This document shows positions 20,528 to 29,587 of a stretch of 64,000 nucleotides of DNA, in pieces. The notes under the pieces are model-generated. The model ran no database searches. It had not been told where the DNA came from and saw nothing but the letters and a program-made list of their open reading frames with translations. The DNA is from Erythrobacter sp. AP23 (lineage in GTDB: Bacteria; Pseudomonadota; Alphaproteobacteria; Sphingomonadales; Sphingomonadaceae): assembly GCF_001542855.1 (NCBI RefSeq), contig NZ_LNBY01000016.1:1-64000 (forward strand). Direction: 5' to 3'. Each line of letters opens with the position of its first letter. Positions within the stretch are counted from its first letter, which is position 1. Both the position numbers and the translations under genes were made by a program.

Positions 20528-21031
20528 ATGACCGATTCCGCAACTTCCTCGGGCGACCATCGTATCGCGCATATCGAGCTCGACGAGGAGACGATCATCT
20601 GGCGCAATGCCGATATCGAGCAGGAACGTAAGATTGCGATCTTCGACCTGATCGAGGAGAATTGTTTCAAGCCGCTACGCGCGGTCGAGCGCGGGGCGAA
20701 CGGTCCCTATCGCCTGAAGCTCGCGGTACGCGACGGGCGCCTGCTGATGACGATCGCCGACGAGGACGAGCAATTGATCGAGGAGCTGCTGCTCGGCCTG
20801 GCGCGCTTCCGTCGCCCGATCCGCGAATATTTCGCCATTTGTGACAGTTACTACCAGGCCATCCGCAAGGCGACCCCGACCGAAATCGAAACCATCGACA
20901 TGGCCCGGCGCGGGGTCCACAATCGCGCGGCGGAACTGCTGATCGAGCGGCTGGAGGGCAAGGTCGAAACCGACTTCGCCACCGCTCGCCGCCTGTTCAC
21001 GCTGATCTGCGTGCTGCACATCAAGGGCTAA
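20528..21031 (+). CDS. UPF0262 family protein
   Basis: A 167-residue protein of the UPF0262 family, which is confined to alphaproteobacteria and has no assigned function. The conserved parts are RIAHIELDEETIIWR, EQERKIAIFDLIEEN, RFRRPIREYFAICDSYYQAI, DMARRGVHNRAAELL and the C-terminal LFTLICVLHIKG. No membrane segment or signal is seen. It starts 140 bases from the divergent dnaB gene and is followed closely by the GH25-like, cdd and S66 genes on the same strand. Confidence 0.85.
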   Translation: MTDSATSSGDHRIAHIELDEETIIWRNADIEQERKIAIFDLIEENCFKPLRAVERGANGPYRLKLAVRDGRLLMTIADEDEQLIEELLLGLARFRRPIREYFAICDSYYQAIRKATPTEIETIDMARRGVHNRAAELLIERLEGKVETDFATARRLFTLICVLHIKG

Positions 21032-21042
21032 GGGGGACAGGC

Positions 21043-21771
21043 ATGGCCAGGCGCAGTCGCAAACGGCGCAAGTCCCGCTTTCCCAAGGCGCTTTCGCGCG
21101 CCGGCAAGACCGCGATGTTCCTGCTCGTCATCGCCCTGATCGGCGCGGCCTATGTCTGGCACGAAGGGCGCGACTGGCGGCCTGACGAGGAACTTTGGCC
21201 CGACCAGGGCGCGCTGGTCGGTGCGGTCGATGGCGCGGTCGATTTCGGCACGATCGCCGGGCTGGGCGCGCAATTCGTCTATCTCGAAGCAAGCGACGGG
21301 GCGGGGCTCACCGATGTCGCCTTCGCGCGGAATTTCGCCCTCGCCCGCGCAGCCGGCCTCGCGGTCGGCGCGGCGCATCGCTTCGACCCTTGCGACGTCG
21401 CCGACGGGCAATCGGCGAATTTCGTGACCATGGTGCCGCGCGATCCCGACCTGCTGCCTCCGGCTATTCTGCTCGAAACCACTGCCGCGGCCTGTCCGGC
21501 GCGCGTTTCCGATGCTGCGGTGCAAAGCGAGCTGACCACGCTGGTCAACCAGATCGAGGCGCATGCCGGCAAGCCAGCAATCCTTGCCCCGGTGGAGGAG
21601 TTCGAGGAGGCCTATGCCCCGTCGCGCCGGTTCGAGCGGCAGTTGTGGCTCACCCGCAGCTGGTTCGAACCCGATTATGCCACCCGCCCGTGGCTGATGT
21701 GGACCGCCAATCGCTGGTACCAAACCGAGGCCGCGCAAGAACCATTGCGCTGGGTCGTGGTACGACCCTGA
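21043..21771 (+). CDS. GH25-fold lysozyme-like protein with degraded active site
   Basis: A 242-residue protein: a very basic N-terminus, one membrane helix (about residues 23-41), then a domain that follows the glycoside hydrolase 25 plan (VDFGTIAGLGAQFVYLEASDG, NFALARAAGLAVGAAHRF, QSANFVTMVP, LPPAILLET). In active GH25 lysozymes the opening strand holds GIDVS and the fifth strand D-x-E; here these read GALVG and LLE, so the catalytic Asp residues are missing. It may bind rather than cut peptidoglycan. AGGGGGA precedes the ATG, 11 bases after the UPF0262 stop. Confidence 0.7.
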   Translation: MARRSRKRRKSRFPKALSRAGKTAMFLLVIALIGAAYVWHEGRDWRPDEELWPDQGALVGAVDGAVDFGTIAGLGAQFVYLEASDGAGLTDVAFARNFALARAAGLAVGAAHRFDPCDVADGQSANFVTMVPRDPDLLPPAILLETTAAACPARVSDAAVQSELTTLVNQIEAHAGKPAILAPVEEFEEAYAPSRRFERQLWLTRSWFEPDYATRPWLMWTANRWYQTEAAQEPLRWVVVRP

Positions 21772-21781
21772 GGACGACGAT

Positions 21782-22186
21782 ATGACCGATGACGATCTGA
21801 TCGCTGCCGCGCGCGAGGCTGCGCGCCATTCCTATTCGCCCTATTCGAATTTTGCGGTTGGCGCGGCGCTGCGCTTTGCCGATGGCAGCGTGGTGACCGG
21901 CACCAATATCGAGAATGCGAGCTACGGCCTCGCGCTGTGCGCCGAGACGGTCGCAGTGTCGAAGGCGATGGCCGATGGGGTGCGCGGCGGTCTGGAAGCG
22001 GTCGCCGTGACCGGGCCGGGCGCCGATCCGATCACGCCATGCGGGCGATGCCGCCAGGTGCTCAACGAACTCGCCCAGCTGGGCGGGACCGATCCCGAGA
22101 TTCTCTGCGTCGGGCCGGAGGATGTACGCAGGCTGCGACTGTCCGACCTGCTGCCGCACGCATTCGGGCCCGCGAGCCTCGCATGA
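21782..22186 (+). CDS. cdd: Cytidine deaminase
   Basis: A 134-residue homotetrameric-type cytidine deaminase for pyrimidine salvage. The catalytic Cys-Ala-Glu is in LALCAETVAVSKA and the remaining two zinc cysteines in TPCGRCRQVLNE; YSPYSNFAVGAAL and GTNIENASYG are the substrate-binding motifs. Its stop overlaps the ATG of the carboxypeptidase gene (ATGA). Confidence 0.95.
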   Translation: MTDDDLIAAAREAARHSYSPYSNFAVGAALRFADGSVVTGTNIENASYGLALCAETVAVSKAMADGVRGGLEAVAVTGPGADPITPCGRCRQVLNELAQLGGTDPEILCVGPEDVRRLRLSDLLPHAFGPASLA

Positions 22187-23202
22187 TCGCGCGCCGCGCC
22201 GCGCTTAGCCTGATGGGCGGGCTGGCGGGTGCGGCGCTGATGCCGCTGGCGGCAGCGGCACGCTCCCGGCGAAAGCCACCGCGCCTGCGGCAGGGCGATA
22301 CGGTCGGGCTGGTCGCCCCGGCCAGCGCCGTCACGCTGCCGCATGAACTCGACCGGGCGATCCACTGGATCACGGGCATGGGTCTCGTGCCCGAACTGGG
22401 CGGGCATGTTGCGGACCAGGATGGATACCTCGCCGGGACCGATATCGACCGGGCAGCGGATATCAACGCGATGTTTGCCGACCCGCAGGTCCGCGCGATT
22501 TTCACGATACGCGGCGGCTGGGGTGGGGCGCGTATCCTGCCGTTGCTCGACTGGACCTCGATCCGCACCAATCCAAAGCTTTTGATCGGCTATAGCGACA
22601 CGACCGCGCTGCACTGCGCCATCGCGGGGCGGGCGGGCTTTCCCACTCTGCATGCGCCCAATGCTGCGAGCCGGTGGGAGGCAGCAAGCTGGGAGAGCCT
22701 GTGGAACATCGCCTTCGCCGGCGCCATGCCGGTGCTCGGCGGCGAGGAGGCCGAGCGCGCCTCGGGTCGTGCGGCGCGCACGCTTGTTCCTGGTGCTGCG
22801 CGCGGCCGTCTGCTCGGCGGTAATCTGACCGTCCTCTCGACGCTGATGGGTACCGGCTGGCTGCCTTCCTTCGACGGCGCGATCCTGGTCCTCGAGGATA
22901 TCAATGAGGAGCCCTACCGCGTCGATCGCATGCTCCAGCAGCTGCAGCTCGCGGGCGTGTTCGAGCGCGTGGCCGGCGTCGTTTTCGGCCAGTGTACGCG
23001 CTGCCGCTCACGCGATCCCGACTATGCGGGGTTTACGCTCGACGATGTGCTCGAACGGCATCTCGGCGGCTTCGCCAAGCCGGTTGTCGCAGGCTTCAAC
23101 ACGGGCCATGTGCGCGGCCAGCTCACCCTGCCGATCGGTGTCATGGTCGAGCTGGATGGCGGTGCGCGCCACTTGCGGATGCTCGAACCCGCAGTCATCT
23201 GA
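22183..23202 (+). CDS. S66 LD-carboxypeptidase (muramoyltetrapeptide carboxypeptidase-like)
   Basis: A 339-residue serine carboxypeptidase that removes the terminal D-Ala from peptidoglycan tetrapeptides in recycling. A Tat-like or Sec signal (RRAALSLMGGLAGAALMPLAAAA) suggests that it acts in the periplasm, whereas E. coli LdcA is cytosolic. The family motifs are LVAPAS, TIRGGWGGARILPLLD and the nucleophile Ser in LIGYSDTTALHCA; the Glu and His of the triad are likely in LEDINEEPYRVDRML and FNTGHVRGQLTLPIG. Coupled to cdd by ATGA overlap. Confidence 0.88.
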   Translation: MIARRAALSLMGGLAGAALMPLAAAARSRRKPPRLRQGDTVGLVAPASAVTLPHELDRAIHWITGMGLVPELGGHVADQDGYLAGTDIDRAADINAMFADPQVRAIFTIRGGWGGARILPLLDWTSIRTNPKLLIGYSDTTALHCAIAGRAGFPTLHAPNAASRWEAASWESLWNIAFAGAMPVLGGEEAERASGRAARTLVPGAARGRLLGGNLTVLSTLMGTGWLPSFDGAILVLEDINEEPYRVDRMLQQLQLAGVFERVAGVVFGQCTRCRSRDPDYAGFTLDDVLERHLGGFAKPVVAGFNTGHVRGQLTLPIGVMVELDGGARHLRMLEPAVI

Positions 23203-23259
23203 CCGCGCTTGCAATTTCCGAGCTGAGCGGTCTAAGCCTCGCCCTTAAGGGAGATTTTC

Positions 23260-24564
23260 ATGACCAGTCGAATTCTTCGCCGGGCCGCGCTGGCGGTCGG
23301 TGCCGTTATGACGCTCGTGTCGGGCCAGGTCAGCGCGCAGGAGCGCGCGATGGCCTTCACCGGCGCGACGATCCACACCATGGCGGGGCCGGTGATCGAG
23401 AACGGCACGCTGGTGATCGAGGACGGCAGGATCGTCGCGGTCGGTGCCGATGTTGCCGTGCCCGCCGGCGCCGAAACGCGCGATGCCAGCGGCATGGTCA
23501 TCATGCCGGGCATCGTCGACACGCATTCGCACATCGGTTCGGTGGCGGGGGCCGACCGGTCTTCGCCGATCCAGCCCGAAGTGCGCGCCATGGACGCGAT
23601 CAATCCAAAGGATGCCAGCATCGCCAAGGCGCGCGCGGGCGGGGTGACCACCGCCAATGTCATGCCGGGGTCCGGCTGGCTGGTCAGCGGGCAGACGTTC
23701 TACATGCGGCTGCGCGATGGCGACACGATCGAGGACATCGCCTGGTACTTCCCCGACGGCGCCGTGATGGGCGGGCTGAAGATGGCCAATGGGACCAATC
23801 CGATCGGCTCGACACCGGGCTTTCCCGGCACCCGCGCCAAATCGGCGGCGCTGGCGCGCGCGGCCTTCACCGAGGCCGAGAGCTATTGCAAGGGCGACCG
23901 CAAGAAAGTCGATCTGGGCAAGGAAACGCTGTGCGAAGTGCTTTCGGGCAGGCGGCTCGTCCACTTTCACACGCACCGCGCGGACGACATCATGACCGTG
24001 CTGCGGTTGCAGCGCGAATTCGGTTTCGAGGTGCTGATCCAGCACGGGATGGAAAGCTGGAAGGTCGCCGAGGAACTGGCAGCCGCGGGTATCCCGGTGT
24101 CGAATATCATCGTCGACAGCCCGGGTGGCAAGCTCGAGGCGATGGAATCGCGGCTCGAGACCGCCGGTATTCTCGAACGCGCCGGCGTTCTCACCTCGCT
24201 TCATTCGGATGACGGCATCATCGACAGCCGCCTGATGTTTCGTCAGGCGGGCATCGCGGTGCGCGGCGGGATGAGCCGCGAAGGGGCGCTGCGCGCGCTG
24301 ACCATCAATGGCGCCAAGCAACTCGGTCTCGATGACCGGGTCGGCAGCCTCGAGCCGGGCAAGGATGCCGATTTCCTCATCCTCGATGGCGATCCGCTGT
24401 CGGTCTACACCGATCTGATGGAAACCTGGGTCGAGGGGCAGAAGCTCTTCGACCGCGCCACCGAGGAGGGCAAGCTCCTGGCCGAAGGCGGCTATGGCGC
24501 GGGCAACCCGATGGAGCTTGCCCATCACCACTGGGAAGTCGCCGAAGCGGAGGCCGCACAATGA
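23260..24564 (+). CDS. Secreted metal-dependent amidohydrolase (active partner)
   Basis: A 434-residue amidohydrolase with a Sec signal peptide ending near SGQVSAQ. It has the TIM-barrel metal ligands: HxH in PGIVDTHSHIG, then two His in LVHFHTHRADD, one in VLIQHGMESW, and a final Asp in TSLHSDDGIID. The C-terminal GSLEPGKDADFLILDGDPL is the usual family beta-sandwich. Relatives hydrolyse imidazolonepropionate-like or dipeptide amides; substrate is unknown here. It overlaps by ATGA the next gene, a paralogue without the metal ligands. Confidence 0.85.
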   Translation: MTSRILRRAALAVGAVMTLVSGQVSAQERAMAFTGATIHTMAGPVIENGTLVIEDGRIVAVGADVAVPAGAETRDASGMVIMPGIVDTHSHIGSVAGADRSSPIQPEVRAMDAINPKDASIAKARAGGVTTANVMPGSGWLVSGQTFYMRLRDGDTIEDIAWYFPDGAVMGGLKMANGTNPIGSTPGFPGTRAKSAALARAAFTEAESYCKGDRKKVDLGKETLCEVLSGRRLVHFHTHRADDIMTVLRLQREFGFEVLIQHGMESWKVAEELAAAGIPVSNIIVDSPGGKLEAMESRLETAGILERAGVLTSLHSDDGIIDSRLMFRQAGIAVRGGMSREGALRALTINGAKQLGLDDRVGSLEPGKDADFLILDGDPLSVYTDLMETWVEGQKLFDRATEEGKLLAEGGYGAGNPMELAHHHWEVAEAEAAQ

Positions 24565-25766
24565 TCGTTCGTATCGCCAAACTCGCCGCGCTCGCGCTGG
24601 CCATCGCCCCCGCCTCCCTCGCCGCGCAGGATATCGCCGTACGTGCCGAAACGCTCCACACGATGGAAGGCCCCGCGATCAGCGATGGCGTGGTGGTGAT
24701 CCGCGACGGCAAGATCGCAGCGGTCGGCCCCGCCGCCTCCACTGCCATTCCCGAGGGGATGGAAGTGCTCACCGCCACGGTGGCAACCCCCGGTCTCGTC
24801 GATGCGCGCACAGTGGTCGGCCTTGCCGGTTTCATGAACCAGCCGCACGACCAGGACCAGCTCGACGGCAGCGCACCCGTCCAGCCGCAATTGCGCGCGA
24901 TCGACGGGTACAATCCCGAAGAGGAACTGGTCGACTGGCTACGCAGCTTCGGCGTGACGACGATCCACACCGGCCATGGCCCCGGCGCCGTCGTGTCCGG
25001 CCAGACGATGGTGGCCAAGACCTGGGCCAAGACAGCGGACGCGGCGGCGATCGTCCCGCGCGCCATGATCGCGGCCAATCTCGGCCCCGATGCGCTCGAC
25101 CGCGAGAAGGGGCCGGGCACCCGGTCGAAGCAGATCGCGCTGCTGCGCGCCGCGCTCACCGCCGCCCGCGCCCCGGCCTCGGTCAAGGGCGATGAGGCCA
25201 AGCCCGACAAGCTCGATATGCAAGTGTGGAGGGACGTCCTTGCCCGCCGGGTGCCGCTGATGGTCACCGCCAATCGCACGCAGGACATCATGTCCGCCCT
25301 GCGGCTGAAGGACGAATTCGGCATCGACGTGGTGATCGACGGGGGCGCGGAGAGCTATCTGTTGATCGACGAGCTGCGCGAGGCGGGTGTCACCGTGATC
25401 CTCCACCCCACGATGGCGCGCCACTATGGCGACATGGAGAACGCGAGCTTCGCCACGGCTGCCACGCTGCGCGAGGCGGGCATCCCTTTCGCGTTGCAGT
25501 CGGGCTATGAGGGCTATGTGCCCAAGACCCGGGTCATCCTGTGGGAAGCGGGATGGGCAGCCGCCAACGGACTTGCTCCCGAACATGCGCTGAGCGCGAT
25601 CACGTCCGATGCCGCACAGGCGATCGGCATGGCCGACCGTGTCGGTTCGCTGAAGGTCGGTAAGGACGGCGATGTCGCACTGTTCGATGGCGACCCGCTC
25701 GAATACGCCAGCCACGTTACCGCCGTGGTGATCGACGGGCGCGTGGCCAGTCGCGTAACTCGCTGA
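24561..25766 (+). CDS. Amidohydrolase-fold partner lacking metal ligands
   Basis: A 401-residue secreted paralogue of the upstream amidohydrolase (signal peptide to about residue 21; shared GPAISDGVVVIRDGKIAAVG and GSLKVGKDGDVALFDGDPLEY). Every metal position differs: HxH is DAR-T (PGLVDARTVVG), the paired His are TANRTQD, the next is VIDGGAESY, and the final Asp region reads ALQSGYEGYV. It is therefore probably a non-catalytic subunit that pairs with the active enzyme, as the overlapping start and equal export signal also suggest. Confidence 0.82.
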   Translation: MIVRIAKLAALALAIAPASLAAQDIAVRAETLHTMEGPAISDGVVVIRDGKIAAVGPAASTAIPEGMEVLTATVATPGLVDARTVVGLAGFMNQPHDQDQLDGSAPVQPQLRAIDGYNPEEELVDWLRSFGVTTIHTGHGPGAVVSGQTMVAKTWAKTADAAAIVPRAMIAANLGPDALDREKGPGTRSKQIALLRAALTAARAPASVKGDEAKPDKLDMQVWRDVLARRVPLMVTANRTQDIMSALRLKDEFGIDVVIDGGAESYLLIDELREAGVTVILHPTMARHYGDMENASFATAATLREAGIPFALQSGYEGYVPKTRVILWEAGWAAANGLAPEHALSAITSDAAQAIGMADRVGSLKVGKDGDVALFDGDPLEYASHVTAVVIDGRVASRVTR

Positions 25767-25836
25767 AAGCTGATCTGGGAACGATATTCGGCTGGCCCGT
25801 TCCAAACCCGAGGGACAGGTCAGGAGACATATCGAC

Positions 25837-26010
25837 ATGAAGTTCGTTGCCCTTGATTCGCGAGGCGGCAATTACCTCGTCGTCGCGTCCAATATTGCGT
25901 GGCTGCGCGCCGCCGAAAACGGCCAGACGACTGTCGGCATCGTCGGCGGCCAGCCGCTGCTCGTTACCGGGACCATCGAAGAGGTCGCGCAGAAGATCCT
26001 TGCGGGCTGA
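25837..26010 (+). CDS. Small protein, FlbD-like (57 aa)
   Basis: A 57-residue protein beginning MKFVALDSRGGNYLVVASNI and ending in EEVAQKILAG. The pattern of short strands, GQTTVGIVGGQPLLVTGTIEEV and a closing helix resembles the small beta-rich FlbD/LytTR-like proteins seen beside flagellar or regulatory genes, but the similarity is only by eye. AGGAGA lies 8 bases before the ATG. It follows the amidohydrolase pair by 70 bases. Confidence 0.6.
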   Translation: MKFVALDSRGGNYLVVASNIAWLRAAENGQTTVGIVGGQPLLVTGTIEEVAQKILAG

Positions 26011-26207
26011 GCGGCCCTGCCTTCTCGTTTCTGGCGGCGGGGCGAAGGTGCCCGTCCGCTGTTCGATGCATTTCGTCGAATCGTCTCGCCGCCGGTCATC
26101 CCCGGCATCCGGCTTCGTCGATAGGTCGGCGGTGGCTTGCCCCCCGCAGTGCATCCTTCCTGCCTCCGGCATCCTCGGCATGTCGGATGTGCGCAAGGAG
26201 ATGCGAA

Positions 26208-26519
26208 ATGATAGAGACAGCTCTTATCCCGGTGGCGCTCATCGCGTCAGCGGCCATCGCGGGCAGCGTCCAGGCAAAGGAAGTCGAAGAACGCGTCGTC
26301 GTGACGGTCGCGGACCTCGATCTCGCCGAAGCAGCGGATCGCAAGACGCTCGAACTGCGGCTCAATGCAGCGGTGCGAAAGCTCTGCAACTCATCGAGCC
26401 GGTTGCTGTTCGACCACATGATCGAGAGCGAATGCCGGGCGGAAGTGTCCGCCGGTATCGCCGCCAAGATGCCGCACGCCAAGGCGCGGCACGGCTTCGT
26501 ACGCATCGCAGCACACTGA
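26208..26519 (+). CDS. UrcA family protein
   Basis: A 103-residue exported protein: signal peptide to about residue 23 (ALIPVALIASAAIAGSVQA), then the UrcA core VVVTVADLDLAEAADRKTLELRL, AAVRKLC and a second Cys in ESECRAEV, so one disulfide is likely. The family is widespread in sphingomonads and caulobacters and has no assigned function. A consensus AAGGAG stands 7 bases before the ATG, which decides the start. Confidence 0.8.
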   Translation: MIETALIPVALIASAAIAGSVQAKEVEERVVVTVADLDLAEAADRKTLELRLNAAVRKLCNSSSRLLFDHMIESECRAEVSAGIAAKMPHAKARHGFVRIAAH

Positions 26520-26607
26520 TCCCGGCAATCGATCCGGGGTGCCGCATGCTACCCCGGCCCGGCCGGACAGCATGCAGCGACCCGGCAAAGCGGCAACGGC
26601 GGGCTGG

Positions 26608-27747
26608 TCAGCCGTCCTTCGAATCCAGCCATTCGAGCAGGCTGGCGAGACAGTCGCGCGCCAGCATCTTGCATCGTTCGGGGCTCCAGCCCTGTTCGGG
26701 CTCGGGGCTCGCCGGATTGTCCTTGTAGGGCATTTCGAGCGTCATCGCTGTCGCGCCGAAACGCTCGGCGACCTGGTTGGTGCTCATCGACAGGTTGGCC
26801 TTGCCCGCTGCCGCCTTGGTATACCCAAGTTCGGTCTGGAAATCGGGCGTCCGGCGGTCGAGGATAGCCTCGTAGCGATAATAGCGCTCGCCCTGCTCGT
26901 CGGTCCAGCTGGGAATGCCTTCGTAACCCGCAAGGAAGCTGACGGGAATCGCCTCGTCGCCATGCACGTCCATCGCGAAATCGACGCCGGTTTCGTCCAT
27001 CCGGTTGCGGATCGCGAGCACCTCGGGTGACTTGTCGGCCGTGGGATTTTCCCACTCGCGATTGAGGTTCGTGCCGGCGGCATTGACGCGCAGATTGCCG
27101 CGCCTGGAGCCATCGGGATTGCAGTTGGGCACGATGTGGAGGCGGCAACGCTTGCGCAATTCGCGGCCCACGCTGTCGGCGGGGTCGGTCAGCACTTCCA
27201 GCGCACCCTCCATCCACCATTCGGCCTGCGTCTCGCCCGGGTGCTGACGGGCATAGAGCCATACCTTGAATTCCCCCTCGCCCATCTCGAGGCTGTCGAG
27301 CGGCTGGCCGTCGAGCGTGGTGCCGAGTTGCACGTAATCGACCCCTTCGGAAGCGGCAGCCTCTGCAATCAGATCGTGGTGGCGCTCCATCGAATAGGGC
27401 GCGAAGTAAGCGAACCAGGCGATGTCGCTTGCGGGCGTGTAGCGGATGGTCAGCGTGCCGCCGTGCTCATCCTTGGCGTAGGTCGAGGCCGCACGCCCCC
27501 AATAGTCGCGATCTTCCGACACGCAGCTGTCGTAGCCGGGCCAGCCGCCGGGATAGGCGCTTTCCTCCAGCCCGGTGATTTTCAGTTCGAGTTCGCGCCC
27601 CGCCGCGCCCGAGACGCGGAAATGGTACCACTGCTTGAATTCGCTCTTCGTGTCTTTCGGGATCGCCAGCATCGCGCTGGCGCCATCCACCGACAGGACT
27701 TCGATATTGCCACTGTCGAAGGCGGAATCGATCCGGATATCGCTCAC
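26608..27747 (-). CDS. M14-type cytosolic carboxypeptidase
   Basis: A 379-residue zinc carboxypeptidase of the Nna1/cytosolic (CCP-like) M14 branch. A beta-sandwich N-domain ([30 protein letters not shown]) precedes the peptidase domain, where the zinc ligands are in [13 protein letters not shown] and a later His in MDVHGDEA; the Arg/Asn substrate motif is [20 protein letters not shown] and the catalytic Glu lies in [13 protein letters not shown]. No signal peptide. The start is GTG, overlapping by 4 bases the stop of the lipoprotein gene upstream. Confidence 0.88.
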   Translation of the reverse strand: MSDIRIDSAFDSGNIEVLSVDGASAMLAIPKDTKSEFKQWYHFRVSGAAGRELELKITGLEESAYPGGWPGYDSCVSEDRDYWGRAASTYAKDEHGGTLTIRYTPASDIAWFAYFAPYSMERHHDLIAEAAASEGVDYVQLGTTLDGQPLDSLEMGEGEFKVWLYARQHPGETQAEWWMEGALEVLTDPADSVGRELRKRCRLHIVPNCNPDGSRRGNLRVNAAGTNLNREWENPTADKSPEVLAIRNRMDETGVDFAMDVHGDEAIPVSFLAGYEGIPSWTDEQGERYYRYEAILDRRTPDFQTELGYTKAAAGKANLSMSTNQVAERFGATAMTLEMPYKDNPASPEPEQGWSPERCKMLARDCLASLLEWLDSKDG

Positions 27748-28349
27748 TCGGTAACCTCTACTTCTATGGTTTCGCCATTGTTTCCGGGAAACTCCCGGAA
27801 CAGCGCGGAGGCGACCGTCTGGGCGTTCGCTTCTCCGCGTGCAAGGGATGAATTCTCGGGCGCCTGGAAATCGGCGCGGCCTTCCCAGATGCTCTGTCCA
27901 CTGGTCCTGTCGCGAATAGTTACGGCAAGCTCGGTGCCGACGCGATCCTTCCGGCCGCCGCCGAGGTTGATGCCGATTCCCACGCCGACACCCGATCCGT
28001 AGCTGCCGGTCGAACCGCCGACGCCCACGCTGACCGGGCTGCGACGCCCGCCGATGCCGATCACATAACGTTCGACTGCAACCTCGGCGACCTGACCCGC
28101 GCCGGACCGGTCGCTCTCGCTATAGCCGAGGCGGCGCAGCTCCTCGGCGACGGCTGCCTTGTAAGGCGCCAGCGCGAGACTGTCCGCTTGGGCCCCGGCC
28201 GCGGTCTCCACGAAAATGCTGCCTTGCCCCAGTTGGGCCATGCGATCGGGCGCGACGAAGCGGGTTACCTCGACCGGGCCGGGCGGTGTGGTGCATCCGG
28301 CAAGCGTCAAGGCGGCGGCGATGCCCAGTGCGATGGGAAGCGGTTTCAT
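27744..28349 (-). CDS. DUF4136-like lipoprotein
   Basis: A 201-residue predicted lipoprotein: signal peptide with lipobox LTLAGC near residue 19, then a DUF4136-like domain ([22 protein letters not shown]) with a glycine-rich hairpin stretch ([20 protein letters not shown]) and [22 protein letters not shown]. The family is of unknown function and outer-membrane or periplasmic. It is the first gene of a two-gene operon with the M14 carboxypeptidase (GTGA overlap). Confidence 0.78.
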   Translation of the reverse strand: MKPLPIALGIAAALTLAGCTTPPGPVEVTRFVAPDRMAQLGQGSIFVETAAGAQADSLALAPYKAAVAEELRRLGYSESDRSGAGQVAEVAVERYVIGIGGRRSPVSVGVGGSTGSYGSGVGVGIGINLGGGRKDRVGTELAVTIRDRTSGQSIWEGRADFQAPENSSLARGEANAQTVASALFREFPGNNGETIEVEVTE

Positions 28350-28459
28350 GGTTTGCGATCCTTCCAGCGTTTCTCGAGGCCCGATTGCCTTCCCAAACAA
28401 CGCATGGGCGGGCGATTGTGCACCGGGACGCTTTCCCATGCGCGTTAGGGCGTTGCCGT

Positions 28460-28471
28460 TACCAATTGGTA
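28460..28471. promoter_or_regulatory. 12-bp palindrome upstream of galE
   Basis: The perfect palindrome TACCAATTGGTA stands 17 bases before the galE start codon, within an otherwise GC-rich gap. It is a candidate repressor site; the binding protein is not known. Confidence 0.35.
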
Positions 28472-28488
28472 TGTTAGGTGCGCGAACC

Positions 28489-29499
28489 ATGAGCGAAACG
28501 AGCAAAGTGCCCGTGCTGGTCACCGGTGGGGCGGGGTATATCGGCAGCCATGCGGTCCTGGCCCTGCGCGATGCGGGGTGGCCGGTGGCGGTGATCGACA
28601 ATCTTTCGACCGGCTTCGCCTTTGCGGTCCCCGACGATGTGCCGCTCTACGAAGGCGATATTGCCGATACCATCCTGCTCGAACAGATTTTCGCCGAGCA
28701 GGGGATCAAGGCGATCATGCATTTCGCCGGGTCGATCATCGTGCCCGAATCGGTCGAGAACCCGCTAAAATACTACGACAACAACACGGTGAAGAGCCGC
28801 GCGCTGATCGAGGCGGCGGTCGCCGGCGGAGTCGAGCATTTCATCTTCAGCTCGACCGCCGCGACATACGGTACGCCGGAAACCTCGCCCGTTTCCGAGG
28901 ATAGTCCCAAACAGCCGATCAACCCCTATGGCTGGTCGAAGCTGATGACCGAACAGATGCTGTCCGATGCCAGCGCGGCGCATGGGTTCAATTTCTGCGC
29001 GCTCAGATATTTCAATGTCGCGGGCGCCGATCCGCAGGCCCGGACCGGCCAGTCCACTGCCGGAGCCACCCATCTGATCAAGGTCGCCTGCGAAGCGGCC
29101 ACGGGCAAGCGCGACGGCGTGGCGGTGTTCGGCACCGATTACGACACGCCCGACGGCACGGGCGTGCGCGACTATATCCACGTCAGCGACCTCGCCAATG
29201 CCCACCTGCTCGCGCTCGAGGCGCTGATCGAGCAGCCCGGTCGCTCGCTGACGATGAATTGCGGCTACGGGCGCGGTTTCTCGGTGCTCGAAGTGCTCGA
29301 TGCGGTGGACCGGGTGACCAACCAGACGATCGCGCGCCGGATGGAGCCGCGGCGGGCGGGCGATCCGGCAGAGCTCGTTTCCGACCCTTCGCGCATTCGC
29401 GAAACGCTGCCATGGCAGCCGCAGCATGCCGATCTCGGCGACATCATCGCGCATGCGCTGCAATGGGAGCGCAAGCTGTCCGAATTGCGCGGCGAGTGA
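28489..29499 (+). CDS. galE: UDP-glucose 4-epimerase
   Basis: A 336-residue NAD-dependent epimerase that interconverts UDP-glucose and UDP-galactose for envelope polysaccharides. The Rossmann motif is VTGGAGYIGSHAVLAL; HFAGSIIVPESV, the catalytic Ser in FIFSSTAATYG, the YxxxK pair in NPYGWSKLM, LRYFNVAGADP and GTGVRDYIHVSDLA are all GalE hallmarks. Length is normal. It stands alone before the tol operon. Confidence 0.93.
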   Translation: MSETSKVPVLVTGGAGYIGSHAVLALRDAGWPVAVIDNLSTGFAFAVPDDVPLYEGDIADTILLEQIFAEQGIKAIMHFAGSIIVPESVENPLKYYDNNTVKSRALIEAAVAGGVEHFIFSSTAATYGTPETSPVSEDSPKQPINPYGWSKLMTEQMLSDASAAHGFNFCALRYFNVAGADPQARTGQSTAGATHLIKVACEAATGKRDGVAVFGTDYDTPDGTGVRDYIHVSDLANAHLLALEALIEQPGRSLTMNCGYGRGFSVLEVLDAVDRVTNQTIARRMEPRRAGDPAELVSDPSRIRETLPWQPQHADLGDIIAHALQWERKLSELRGE

Positions 29500-29587
29500 C
29501 GCTACGCCGGTTAGTCGCTCGAAAACGTCGGTTCGTCGTTCAGCATTGCCGCCGGACTCGCGGCTCGTCTAAAGGGCGCGCTTGCGC

